Of a stretch of 64,000 nucleotides of DNA, positions 19,127-27,020 are shown one piece after another. A program made the translations under genes and the position numbers. Every line of letters begins with the position of its first letter. The first letter of the stretch is position 1. The stretch lies in the NCBI GenBank assembly GCA_035501615.1, contig DATJVY010000062.1:1-64000 (forward strand). Direction: 5' to 3'. Under the pieces are notes generated by a model. That model saw only the letters and a program-made list of their open reading frames with translations. It was not told the DNA's origin and ran no database searches. The DNA is from RPRB01 sp035501615 (GTDB lineage Bacteria; Myxococcota; Myxococcia; Myxococcales; Myxococcaceae).

Positions 19127-21064
19127 TCAGACGCAGACCGCCAGCGCCCAGACCGGGAACAGACGCAGGTAGATGTCGTAGTGGATGGCGCAGGTGCGGT
19201 TGAACACGCCGGTGATGGGCTGGTCCGGCCACCGCCCGTCCTCGCCCTGGTGCGCACGCAACCAGGCGGCGCCCCGGCGCACCGCCTCGGAGCCGCGGCG
19301 CCCGCACGCGGCGAGCGAGAGCAGCGCCCAGGACGTCTGCACCGCGTGACCGCGTGCCCCGTCCACCCAGCGCCGCTGGCGGTTGGACTCCAGGGTCTCG
19401 CTCCAGCTCCCGTCGGGACGCTGACGGGCCTCGAGGTAGTCCGTCGCCCTGCGAAGCGCCGGGTCGTCTGGGCGCGCCCCGGCAGCCACCAGCCCCGCGG
19501 TTCCGAACCAGGCACCGTAGCTGAAGCAGACGCCCCAGCTGCCCTCCCACGAGCCGTCGGCGCGCTGCACCCGGCGGATGAAGCGCTCGCCCCGGCGAAT
19601 GGGCTCGCGGAGCCAGGCGGCGTCCTCGGGCGCGAAGGCGCTCCACGCGGCCAGCGCCTGGACGCAGGCCGAGGTGCACTCGACGTACGAGACGTCGACC
19701 ATGATGGTCGAGAAGACGTCGGAGGGGTTCAGCGCCTCGAGCCACTTCGGGCCCCGCTGCAGCTCGTAGGTGGCCCAGCCGCCGTCCTCGTTCTGCAGCG
19801 AGAGGATCTCCTCCACCGCCTCGCGCAGCCGGGGCCGGGGCACCTGGTTCATCCCCGCCGCTTCCAGCAGGAGCGACGCCTTGAGCCCCTCCGCGGTGCA
19901 GTCGCTGATCGGCCAGCCGTGGGCGCGGGTGGAGAACGGCCAGCCGCCGCGGCTGCGGTGCCGGTACCCGCGCTCCATCTCCGGCACGTCCTCCAGCACC
20001 TGGTTCGCCTCGATGTAGTGCGCCGCGCGCTCCAGGGTGAGACGCATCCGCTCCGTCTGGCCGGTGGCCAGGATGCCCTGCACCGCGAACGCGGTGTCCC
20101 ACAGCTCGGAGGAGTTGTAGCCCTGCATCTTCAGCCCGTCCGGCGCGCGCCACAGGTAGTCCGGCAGTCGCTGGACGTGGGCCTCGACCTCCGGACCTCC
20201 CGGCCGTGCGAACCGCCACACCACGGTGTTCAGCACCTTGTTGATGGGACCGATGCAGATGTGATTCGTCGCCTGGTCCTCGCGGCGGATCTGATCGAGC
20301 ACGATCTCCAGGGCCCGCTCGCGTGCCCCAGCGGGGGCGAACCGCTCGTACAGCTCGAGCGCGCCGTTGGCTGCGCGGAGATACGACGTGCGCGGGGTGT
20401 AGGCGTCGGTGTCCGCCACGCGCTCGCGCGCCGCGGGCCAGTCCACCGTCTCGTAGGGCTGGGGATAGATCTCGCGGCGAATCTCGCCGAGCAGCGGGGT
20501 CTCCGGGGCGCGCACCCGCCGGCCGTAGAGCCAGCTCATCGGGAGGTAGACCATCCGGCAGTGGCACCAGAGCTTCGAGGGATGCAGCGGCAGCGCCTCG
20601 GGGAGGAGCCAGAGCTCGGGAGGCACCGGCACCAGGCCGCGGTAGTCGTAGAGCCCGAGCATCGCCAGGATGAACTTCCCCCACGAACCGCTGGAGAGCG
20701 GCCCTCCCCGGGGCAGGAACCACGCCCGCGCGCGCTGCAGCCCGGGGTCCTCGGCGGGAACGCCGAGCAGGCGGAGCGTCACGTAGACCAGGACCGAGGT
20801 GAAGACGTGGCTGTGCGACTCGACGTCCAGCCCCCAGCCTCCGTCCGCGTTCTGATGACCGCGCAGGTAGCCGACGAAGCCGTCACGCGTCGCTGCGTCC
20901 GGCGGACGTCCGAGCAGCTCCAGCCCTGCGACGTAGACCGGGACCAGGAAGAGCGGCCCGCCGTAGTCCCCCTTCCACGAGCCGCCGGCGTCCTGGGTGG
21001 CGGCCAGCACCTCCAGGCCGTGGTCGATCGCCGAGGGACCGGACGTCGTCCGGGGCACGGTCAT
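19127..21064 (-). CDS. Oxidosqualene cyclase, cycloartenol-synthase-like
   Basis: A 645-residue triterpene cyclase that closes 2,3-oxidosqualene to a tetracyclic sterol precursor at the membrane. The catalytic motif is DCTAE at 388-392 (SDCTAEG), the oxidosqualene type; squalene-hopene cyclases have DVDDTA instead. Other cyclase landmarks: WCHCRMVYLPMSWLYG (166-181), GPINKVLN (272-279), repeated QW-type motifs (GGSWKGDYGG, DGSWEGSWG), and a FNRTCAIHYDIY ending. The three residues that steer plants to cycloartenol (Tyr410, His477, Ile481 in Arabidopsis) are all present as Y316, H382 and I386; lanosterol synthases differ. The start overlaps the squalene synthase stop (ATGA). At 645 residues it is at the short end of the family. 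Confidence 0.9.
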   Translation of the reverse strand: MTVPRTTSGPSAIDHGLEVLAATQDAGGSWKGDYGGPLFLVPVYVAGLELLGRPPDAATRDGFVGYLRGHQNADGGWGLDVESHSHVFTSVLVYVTLRLLGVPAEDPGLQRARAWFLPRGGPLSSGSWGKFILAMLGLYDYRGLVPVPPELWLLPEALPLHPSKLWCHCRMVYLPMSWLYGRRVRAPETPLLGEIRREIYPQPYETVDWPAARERVADTDAYTPRTSYLRAANGALELYERFAPAGARERALEIVLDQIRREDQATNHICIGPINKVLNTVVWRFARPGGPEVEAHVQRLPDYLWRAPDGLKMQGYNSSELWDTAFAVQGILATGQTERMRLTLERAAHYIEANQVLEDVPEMERGYRHRSRGGWPFSTRAHGWPISDCTAEGLKASLLLEAAGMNQVPRPRLREAVEEILSLQNEDGGWATYELQRGPKWLEALNPSDVFSTIMVDVSYVECTSACVQALAAWSAFAPEDAAWLREPIRRGERFIRRVQRADGSWEGSWGVCFSYGAWFGTAGLVAAGARPDDPALRRATDYLEARQRPDGSWSETLESNRQRRWVDGARGHAVQTSWALLSLAACGRRGSEAVRRGAAWLRAHQGEDGRWPDQPITGVFNRTCAIHYDIYLRLFPVWALAVCV

Positions 21065-22101
21065 CCGTTCCGCCCCTCGGGCAGCCCCCGGGCGCACTCG
21101 GCGTAGAGCGCCTGCAGCGCTCCGTCGTCGGTCACGCTCTCGCGGGTGAGGATCATGATCCGCATCACCGTCTCGCGGTCGATCTTCACCGGGACCGGCT
21201 CGAACACCGCCGGGTTGTGCGCCAGGACTCCGAGCGTGCGCAGCGCGAAGAGCAGCGGCCAGAGGCAGAACAGCCGGAGCCCGGGCTCGGTGGTCGGAAG
21301 CAGGAGCGAGTACTCGAACGACACGTCGCACTCGTGACGGGCGACGGCGACCAGATCGTCGAGCAGGGCCACGGCGTCGGTGCGCCGCTCGGGCAGGGTG
21401 AGCGTTCCGGGCGACAGGCCGTGCCGGTCCATGTAGGTGCGGGGCAGCCAGCAGAAGCCGCGATCCAGGTCCTCGCGGACGTCCTTCAGGATGTTGGTCA
21501 GCTGGAGCGCCCGTCCGAACGCCGGGGCACGCGGGGCCAGCTCCTCACGCCGCGGGCGGACCGACGCGTATCCGTCGACGAACAGTCCGGTGAGCATCAC
21601 TCCCACGGTTCCCGCGACGTAGTAGCAGTACTGGAGGGTGTCCCGCAGATCAGGCAGACCCTGCGGCGCGCCGCCGTCGAGCGCCGCCATCACCTCGGCC
21701 ATGCCCCTGGTCATCTCTCCGACGCAGGCCGCGATGTGGCGGTGGGTCCAGTGCGGCAGTCCCCGCATGGCCTCCAGGACCGTGCGTGTGCCCCGCATCA
21801 GCTGCACCTCGGCCCCGGGAGCCGAGGGCCGCAGCGCCGCCACCGAGCGACGCGCGAACTCCTCGGCCGCATCCTCCCAACCCGGGGCGAGCTTCACCAG
21901 CGCGCCCAGCGTATGGAACAGCTCGGCTCGCTCCGAGACCTGGCCACGTGCCTCGTCCTCGAGCGTGTCCGCGATACGGCAGAGCAGATAGGCGACGGTG
22001 ACCACCAGGTCCAGCGGCGCGGGGAGGACCGGGATGTTCAGGGCGAAGGTGCGAGACACCTCCGGAAGGGCGCGACGGCAGAAGTCTTCGGGTCCGGTCA
22101 C
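21061..22101 (-). CDS. Squalene synthase (squalene/phytoene synthase family)
   Basis: A prenyl-PP head-to-head condensing enzyme of about 346 residues. The two Mg-binding aspartate motifs are DTLED (45-49) and DVRED (207-211), the latter in LTNILKDVREDLDRG. SRTFALNIPVLP and QYCYYVAGTVGVML are typical of squalene synthases. It would join two farnesyl-PP to squalene, the substrate of the neighbouring epoxidase-like and cyclase genes. I place the start at GTG 22101 because the family begins just before the EDFCRRALPEVSRTF block. The frame stays open to GTG 22149, but that extension looks non-coding. It is followed with ATGA overlap by the cyclase, so the pair is translationally coupled. Confidence 0.87.
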   Translation of the reverse strand: MTGPEDFCRRALPEVSRTFALNIPVLPAPLDLVVTVAYLLCRIADTLEDEARGQVSERAELFHTLGALVKLAPGWEDAAEEFARRSVAALRPSAPGAEVQLMRGTRTVLEAMRGLPHWTHRHIAACVGEMTRGMAEVMAALDGGAPQGLPDLRDTLQYCYYVAGTVGVMLTGLFVDGYASVRPRREELAPRAPAFGRALQLTNILKDVREDLDRGFCWLPRTYMDRHGLSPGTLTLPERRTDAVALLDDLVAVARHECDVSFEYSLLLPTTEPGLRLFCLWPLLFALRTLGVLAHNPAVFEPVPVKIDRETVMRIMILTRESVTDDGALQALYAECARGLPEGRNG

Positions 22102-22196
22102 GAGACACCACGTGAAGCACCCCGGAGGATGCGCCGAGGCGGCGGGCACTCTATAAGAAGCCCTGGGAGAAGGGCCGGGGAGGAAGCGCCGTCTTG

Positions 22197-23579
22197 ATGG
22201 AAGTGGACGTGCTCGTCGCAGGTGGTGGCCCCGCGGGGTGTACCACCGCCGCGGCCATGACCCAGCTGGGTCTGCGAACCCTGCTCGCCGACGCGGGCCA
22301 GGACCGAAGGAAGCAGCTGGCGGGTGAGCTCCTGCACCCGGTGGGTGTCGAGGAGCTGACCGCCTTCGGATTCTCCGAGGTGCTTCGCGGCGCGCCCGTC
22401 GTGGGCTTCGCCGTCATCGACCACGAGCGAACGGCGCTGCTTCCGTACGGTCCGGGCAATCGGGGCCTCGGCATCGAGCACCACCTGCTCGTCGAGCCGC
22501 TGCTCGACGTCCTCGAGCGCGCAGGCGCCGTGGAGGTGCGAAGGAAGACGCGGGTGGCCCTGGTCGCCGATGGGCCCGACGGCGTGGAGGTCACCCTCTC
22601 GCACGAGGGCGGGTCCGAGCGGGTGCGTGCCCGGATGCTGGTGGCCGCCGACGGCCGCGCCTCTCCCCTGCGGCGCGCGCTCGGCATCGCCGAGCGGCAC
22701 GACCGGCTGTCCATGATGGTGGGCGTCCTGGTGGACGCCGCGATGCTCCCTCACCCAGACCGTGGGCACCTCTTCGTCGGCGGTCCGGCCCCGGTGCTTG
22801 CCTACCCCATCTCGGAGAGCCGGGCGAGGGTGATGGTGGATCTGCCCCTGGGCTCGGCCCCGGCCCGTCTCCGGACCGAGGCGGCCATCCTCTCCGGCGT
22901 GCCGGAGCCGCTGCGGTCCGCGGTGCTCGAGGCGCTGGAGCACGAGCCGCCCCTGGTGGCCTCCAACGATACCCGCGTCATGGACCACGTCTCCGAGGGG
23001 CGGGTGGTGCTGGTCGGGGACGCCGCGGGCTGCTGCCATCCGTTGAGCGCGAGCGGCATCGCGTCCGCCGTGCGCGATGCCCGCGTCCTGCACGGGGCGA
23101 TGGCCGAGGCCCGGGGCGACGTGCCGGTGGCGCTGGCCGCCTACGCCCGCGCGCGCAGGCCCGCCAACCGGACCCGCATCGCGCTCGCCTCCGCGCTCTA
23201 CGAGGCCTTCTGCAACGACAGTGGCGAGATGGCCGCCCTGCGGAGCGGGCTCTTCCGCTACTGGGAGCGCTCGCCGGAGGGAGCCCGCGTCTCGATGTCG
23301 CTGCTCTCCACCCGGGAGACCCGGATGTCGGTCATGGCCCGCGAGTACGCGCGGGTGGTGGCCCACGGCCTCGTCGCGCTCGGGGCGGGCTCGGTGCGCG
23401 CGGTGCGAGGTCCGCGCCGGGCAGTGCGCGCGGGAACTCTGCTGGTCGCCTCGGCGCTGCCGCACCTCCGCACCGCCATGGCCGGGGCGGTCGAGGACCG
23501 GCTGCTCGCGCATCCGCCTCACCCGCCGGGCGCGGGCGAGCCGCTCCTGCCGAGCCGGGCTTCCGCGTCGAGGTCGTAG
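22197..23579 (+). CDS. FAD-dependent squalene epoxidase-like monooxygenase
   Basis: A 460-residue flavoprotein. The dinucleotide fold is at the start (VLVAGGGPAG, 5-14), the ADGR motif at 151-154 and GDAAGCCHPLSASGI at 274-288, the pattern of squalene monooxygenases and related geranylgeranyl-reductase-type enzymes. The ELLHPVGVEEL segment (44-54) parallels the ELLQPGG of squalene epoxidases. Divergent from squalene synthase and next to the oxidosqualene cyclase, it is best read as the step making 2,3-oxidosqualene with O2. GGAGG precedes the ATG at 22197 by about 12 bases. The C-terminus overlaps the convergent glycosyltransferase by 61 bases. A reductase role is the alternative. Confidence 0.75.
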   Translation: MEVDVLVAGGGPAGCTTAAAMTQLGLRTLLADAGQDRRKQLAGELLHPVGVEELTAFGFSEVLRGAPVVGFAVIDHERTALLPYGPGNRGLGIEHHLLVEPLLDVLERAGAVEVRRKTRVALVADGPDGVEVTLSHEGGSERVRARMLVAADGRASPLRRALGIAERHDRLSMMVGVLVDAAMLPHPDRGHLFVGGPAPVLAYPISESRARVMVDLPLGSAPARLRTEAAILSGVPEPLRSAVLEALEHEPPLVASNDTRVMDHVSEGRVVLVGDAAGCCHPLSASGIASAVRDARVLHGAMAEARGDVPVALAAYARARRPANRTRIALASALYEAFCNDSGEMAALRSGLFRYWERSPEGARVSMSLLSTRETRMSVMAREYARVVAHGLVALGAGSVRAVRGPRRAVRAGTLLVASALPHLRTAMAGAVEDRLLAHPPHPPGAGEPLLPSRASASRS

Positions 23580-24709
23580 CTCCGGCCCCGCCAGTCCACC
23601 CGCCGGTTGAGCCGGGCGGCGATGGCCACCAACCCTCCGAGGAGGGGGATGATCGCCGGCACCCAGAGCTGGTGCGCGGCGATGCGGGGGCCATGGTAGG
23701 CGCGCTGGAGCGAGGCCTGCGTGTACACCGAGAAGGCGATCGCCAGCGCGGCCACGAGGGCAGGACCCGGGCGGCCGGTGGCGAGCGCGATTCCGAGAAC
23801 CGCCCAGGCGATCCAGCAGCTCACCCCTCGCACCCAGTTGGGCCAGGTGAAGCGAAGCGAGAGGCCCCCCTCGGAGAAGAGGAACCAGCGGCGGAACGTT
23901 CGGAGGAACTGCAGGGGGCCCATGCCGCCGGTGACGATCCGCAGCGGCGTCTCGATGACCACGTTCTTCCAGCCCGCCTCCCAGAGGGCGCGGCCGATGT
24001 ACATGTCGTCGACGAAGTGCCCCTGCGCCACGCCCACCCCGCCCACCGCCTCGAGCGCCTGGCGCCGGCAGACCATCAGCTGACCCATGATGAAGTTCAG
24101 CTCGCCCCGGGGCTGGGCCGCCCAGGAGACGGTGGGCCCGTACCAGGCGTTCAGGAGCAGCTCGTAGCCCACGTCGCCGGCCGTGGGCCGGTCGGAGGCC
24201 GCGAACACCGGCGCGAAGGTGCAGCCCGCGTCGGGCCGGGCGAGGAGCTCGGACACCAGGCGCCCGAGGAGGTCCTTCGTGGGGCGGCTGTCCGAGTCGT
24301 TGAAGGCCAGCAGCTCGCCGGTGGCGGCGGCCACGCCCGCCAGCATCGCGTTGAGCTTCCCCGTGCGGCCTGGGGGCGGCGATCCGGAGAGGAGGATCTC
24401 CACCCGCTGCGCCGTGGTGCGGTGCTCGGCGACCAGTCGCCGGATGACCGGGTAGGCGGGGTCCTCCTCCGAGTCGACGACGAAGAGCAGCTCGAGGCGG
24501 CCCGGATACTCCATCTCGAGGAAGGCGCGGATGTTGTCCTCGGCGCCGGTATCCAGCCCCTTCACCGGGCGAATCACCGTCATGGAGGGAGCGCTCGCGG
24601 GGAAGGGGGGCTCCCCCCGCCGGCGGTCGAGGATCCGCCGGAGACGCCCGTGGCCCTCGATCAGGAGGACCAGCGAGAGGCCGGCCAGCACGAGCAAGAG
24701 GGTGTTCAT
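23519..24709 (-). CDS. HpnI/ceramide-glucosyltransferase-like glycosyltransferase
   Basis: A 396-residue inverting glycosyltransferase (GT-A, GT21-like). An N-terminal membrane helix (2-18) is followed by MTVIRPVKGLD (43-53), VVDSEEDP (D1, 77-84), NDSDSRP (138-143, metal-binding), VDDMYIGRAL (233-242) and FRRW (272-275, standing for the usual QxxRW). Two or three membrane spans lie in the C-terminal part. HpnI and ceramide glucosyltransferase add sugars to polycyclic or sphingoid lipids at the membrane, so the substrate here may be a lipid. The ATG overlaps the stop of the MMPL gene (ATGA). It faces the epoxidase-like gene tail to tail. Confidence 0.83.
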   Translation of the reverse strand: MNTLLLVLAGLSLVLLIEGHGRLRRILDRRRGEPPFPASAPSMTVIRPVKGLDTGAEDNIRAFLEMEYPGRLELLFVVDSEEDPAYPVIRRLVAEHRTTAQRVEILLSGSPPPGRTGKLNAMLAGVAAATGELLAFNDSDSRPTKDLLGRLVSELLARPDAGCTFAPVFAASDRPTAGDVGYELLLNAWYGPTVSWAAQPRGELNFIMGQLMVCRRQALEAVGGVGVAQGHFVDDMYIGRALWEAGWKNVVIETPLRIVTGGMGPLQFLRTFRRWFLFSEGGLSLRFTWPNWVRGVSCWIAWAVLGIALATGRPGPALVAALAIAFSVYTQASLQRAYHGPRIAAHQLWVPAIIPLLGGLVAIAARLNRRVDWRGRSYDLDAEARLGRSGSPAPGG

Positions 24710-26931
24710 GGGCCGCTCTCGTCCCCGTGGGCACCGAGCGTGAACCGCCTCATGGCCCGCGGGGCCCACCAGTTCGCTGCTCCGAAGAGGCGCATCGTCG
24801 CCGGGACGACGAGCACCCGCACCAGCGTGGCATCGAGGGCGACGGCGAGCGCCATCCCGACCCCCATCGCCTTCACCACCAGGATGCGGGCGAGCGTGAA
24901 CGCGACGAAGACCGCGACCATGATCGCCGCGGCGCTGGTGATGAGACTGCCGGTGCGCTCGAGGCCCTCGGCGACCGCGCGGCGGTTGTCGTGGCTCCGC
25001 TCCCATTCCTCGCGCATCCGCGAGAGCATCAGGACCTCGTAGTCCATCGACAGGCCGAAGAGGGTGCAGAAGAGGAGGACCGGCAGCGCCGGCTCGAGCG
25101 GCCCGGGCTGGAAATCGAGCAACCAGCGCAAGTGGCCCTCCTGGAAGATCCACACCATGGCCCCGAAGCTCGCGGTCATGGACAGGACGTTCATCGCCAC
25201 CGCCTCGAAGGGGAGGATCACCGAGCGGAGGAGGACGAAGAGCACCGCCAGCGTGACCAGGAACACGAAGCCGACGGCCATGGGCGCTCGGCCGAGCACG
25301 AAGTCGCTCGAGTCCACGTTGATCGCGGCCTCGCCGCCGACGAGGATCCGCCCGTCGCCGACCACTCGGTCCTGCCTCAGGACCTTGACCAGCCGGCGGG
25401 CTTCGCCGCTCGAGGCCGGGGCGGAGGTGAGAACCTGGACCACCGCCGCGTCGTCGTGCAGGTACGCCGCCTCGGCCAGGGCGAGCTCCGGCGGGCGGAA
25501 CGCCGGCCCCGCTTCGGAGAGCTGCACGTACTGCGCGCGGGTGACCGAAGGATCGAGGTTCACGATGCTCTCGATGCCGACGACGCCGGGGAGGCTCGCC
25601 CAGCGGCGGGTGGCGTCGTAGAGCGCGGCGGCGCGCTCGGGAGTGAAGGGCGGCCCGGGGAACTCCACCGCGACGAGGATGCGCGTCGCGCTCTGCTCGG
25701 GGAAGGCGCGGGCCAGCGCGGCGAGGCCCTGGCGTGACTCGGCGGTGGGAGGAAGCGCGGTGATGTCCGTTCCCGCGGTCTCCAGGCGGAGGAAGGGCCA
25801 GCCCAGGATCACGAGGAAGCCCAGGGTGGGGACGAGCACCGCGAGGGGACGCTTCATCACCCCGGTCGCCAGCCGCTTCCAGAACCCGGCCCTCGGTCCG
25901 AACCCCGGGAGCGGCACCCTGCCGAGGTCCACCCGCGGCCCGAGCCAGCCGAGCAGCGCCGGGAGCAGGGTGAGCGCGAAGAGCACGCTGAAGGCGACGA
26001 CGATGGCGCCCCCCAGACCCATCGCGGCGAGGAACGAGCCCCGGTAGAAGAGCAGCCCCGACAGACCGGCGGCCACCGCCAGCCCGGAGAAGGCGACGGC
26101 CCGGCCGGCGGTGTCGACCGTGCGCTCGAGGGCGGCCCCGGCTCCGCGGCCAGCCTCCAGCTCCGTCCGGAAGCGGTTGACGATGAAGAGCGAGTAGTCG
26201 ATGGCCACCCCGAGCCCGATCAGGCTCACGACGTTGAGGGTGTACTGGGCCATGTCCATCCAGTGGGAGAGGGCGAGCACCGCCGCCACCCCGGCGAGCA
26301 CCGCCAGCCCTCCCACCACGACCGGCAGGAGCGCAGCGACGATCGTCCGGAAGACCCAGAGCAGCACCACCAGTGCCAGGGGAAAGGAGAGCAGCTCGGC
26401 CCGGAGGAGGTCGCGCTCCAGCTCCGCATTCAGGTCGCTCAGGAATGCGGGCTTCCCGGTGACCGCCACCTGGAACGGTCCGTCGCGGAGGGCGGCCTTC
26501 ACCGCCGGGAACTCGCGCACCGCGGCCTTCTCGTCGCCCTTCAGCCGGACCAGCACCAGCGCGGTCCGTCCATCGCCGGAGACGAACCGGCTCCGGGCCT
26601 GCTCGGGAACGGTGACGACCGAGACGACGCTCGCCACCTCCTGGCGGGCGGCGACCTTCTCCAGCATCTGGGCCAGCACGGCCTGGAACACCGGATCGGT
26701 CGCGGGCATCTCCCGGTGGCTGAAGAGGGCGACGACGCTGGTGTCGGTGTCCGCGCCCGCCGCGCCGCGGACGAGCGCGGCGGCCCGGGCAGCCTCCGTG
26801 CCCTCGATGGTGCCGCTGCTCAGGCTTCCACCGCGCACCACGGACACGATGGAGAGGGCGAGCACCGCGAGGGTACCCGCGAGCACCACCAGGCGGTGCC
26901 GGGAGACGGCCCGGGCCAGGGCGACGAACAT
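24706..26931 (-). CDS. MMPL-family RND lipid transporter
   Basis: A 741-residue inner-membrane transporter with two repeats of an extracytoplasmic loop plus six membrane spans. Typical MMPL sequences are IDYSLFIVNRFR (around 245-256) in the first half and SMDYEVLMLSRMREEW (around 615) in the second; the acidic residue in each helix is the proton-relay position. MVALD-ATLVRVLVVPATMRLFGAANWW near the end is characteristic. The family moves lipids (MmpL, HpnN-like). It is co-translated with the HpnI-like glycosyltransferase, so a glycolipid cargo is plausible but not shown. ATG 26931 is chosen; an ORF extension to 26970 has no family match. Confidence 0.88.
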   Translation of the reverse strand: MFVALARAVSRHRLVVLAGTLAVLALSIVSVVRGGSLSSGTIEGTEAARAAALVRGAAGADTDTSVVALFSHREMPATDPVFQAVLAQMLEKVAARQEVASVVSVVTVPEQARSRFVSGDGRTALVLVRLKGDEKAAVREFPAVKAALRDGPFQVAVTGKPAFLSDLNAELERDLLRAELLSFPLALVVLLWVFRTIVAALLPVVVGGLAVLAGVAAVLALSHWMDMAQYTLNVVSLIGLGVAIDYSLFIVNRFRTELEAGRGAGAALERTVDTAGRAVAFSGLAVAAGLSGLLFYRGSFLAAMGLGGAIVVAFSVLFALTLLPALLGWLGPRVDLGRVPLPGFGPRAGFWKRLATGVMKRPLAVLVPTLGFLVILGWPFLRLETAGTDITALPPTAESRQGLAALARAFPEQSATRILVAVEFPGPPFTPERAAALYDATRRWASLPGVVGIESIVNLDPSVTRAQYVQLSEAGPAFRPPELALAEAAYLHDDAAVVQVLTSAPASSGEARRLVKVLRQDRVVGDGRILVGGEAAINVDSSDFVLGRAPMAVGFVFLVTLAVLFVLLRSVILPFEAVAMNVLSMTASFGAMVWIFQEGHLRWLLDFQPGPLEPALPVLLFCTLFGLSMDYEVLMLSRMREEWERSHDNRRAVAEGLERTGSLITSAAAIMVAVFVAFTLARILVVKAMGVGMALAVALDATLVRVLVVPATMRLFGAANWWAPRAMRRFTLGAHGDESGP

Positions 26932-27020
26932 GCGGGGGCCTGCTCTGCCCGATCCTCGCCCCCGAGGCAACCCGGTCGAGGAAGTGTTCGGGCCCTGGCG
27001 CAGGGGGGCGACAGGTCCTC

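Noticed and set aside
19127..21064. Squalene-hopene cyclase
   Set aside because: The motif is DCTAE, not DVDDTA, and the surrounding landmarks are oxidosqualene cyclase type.
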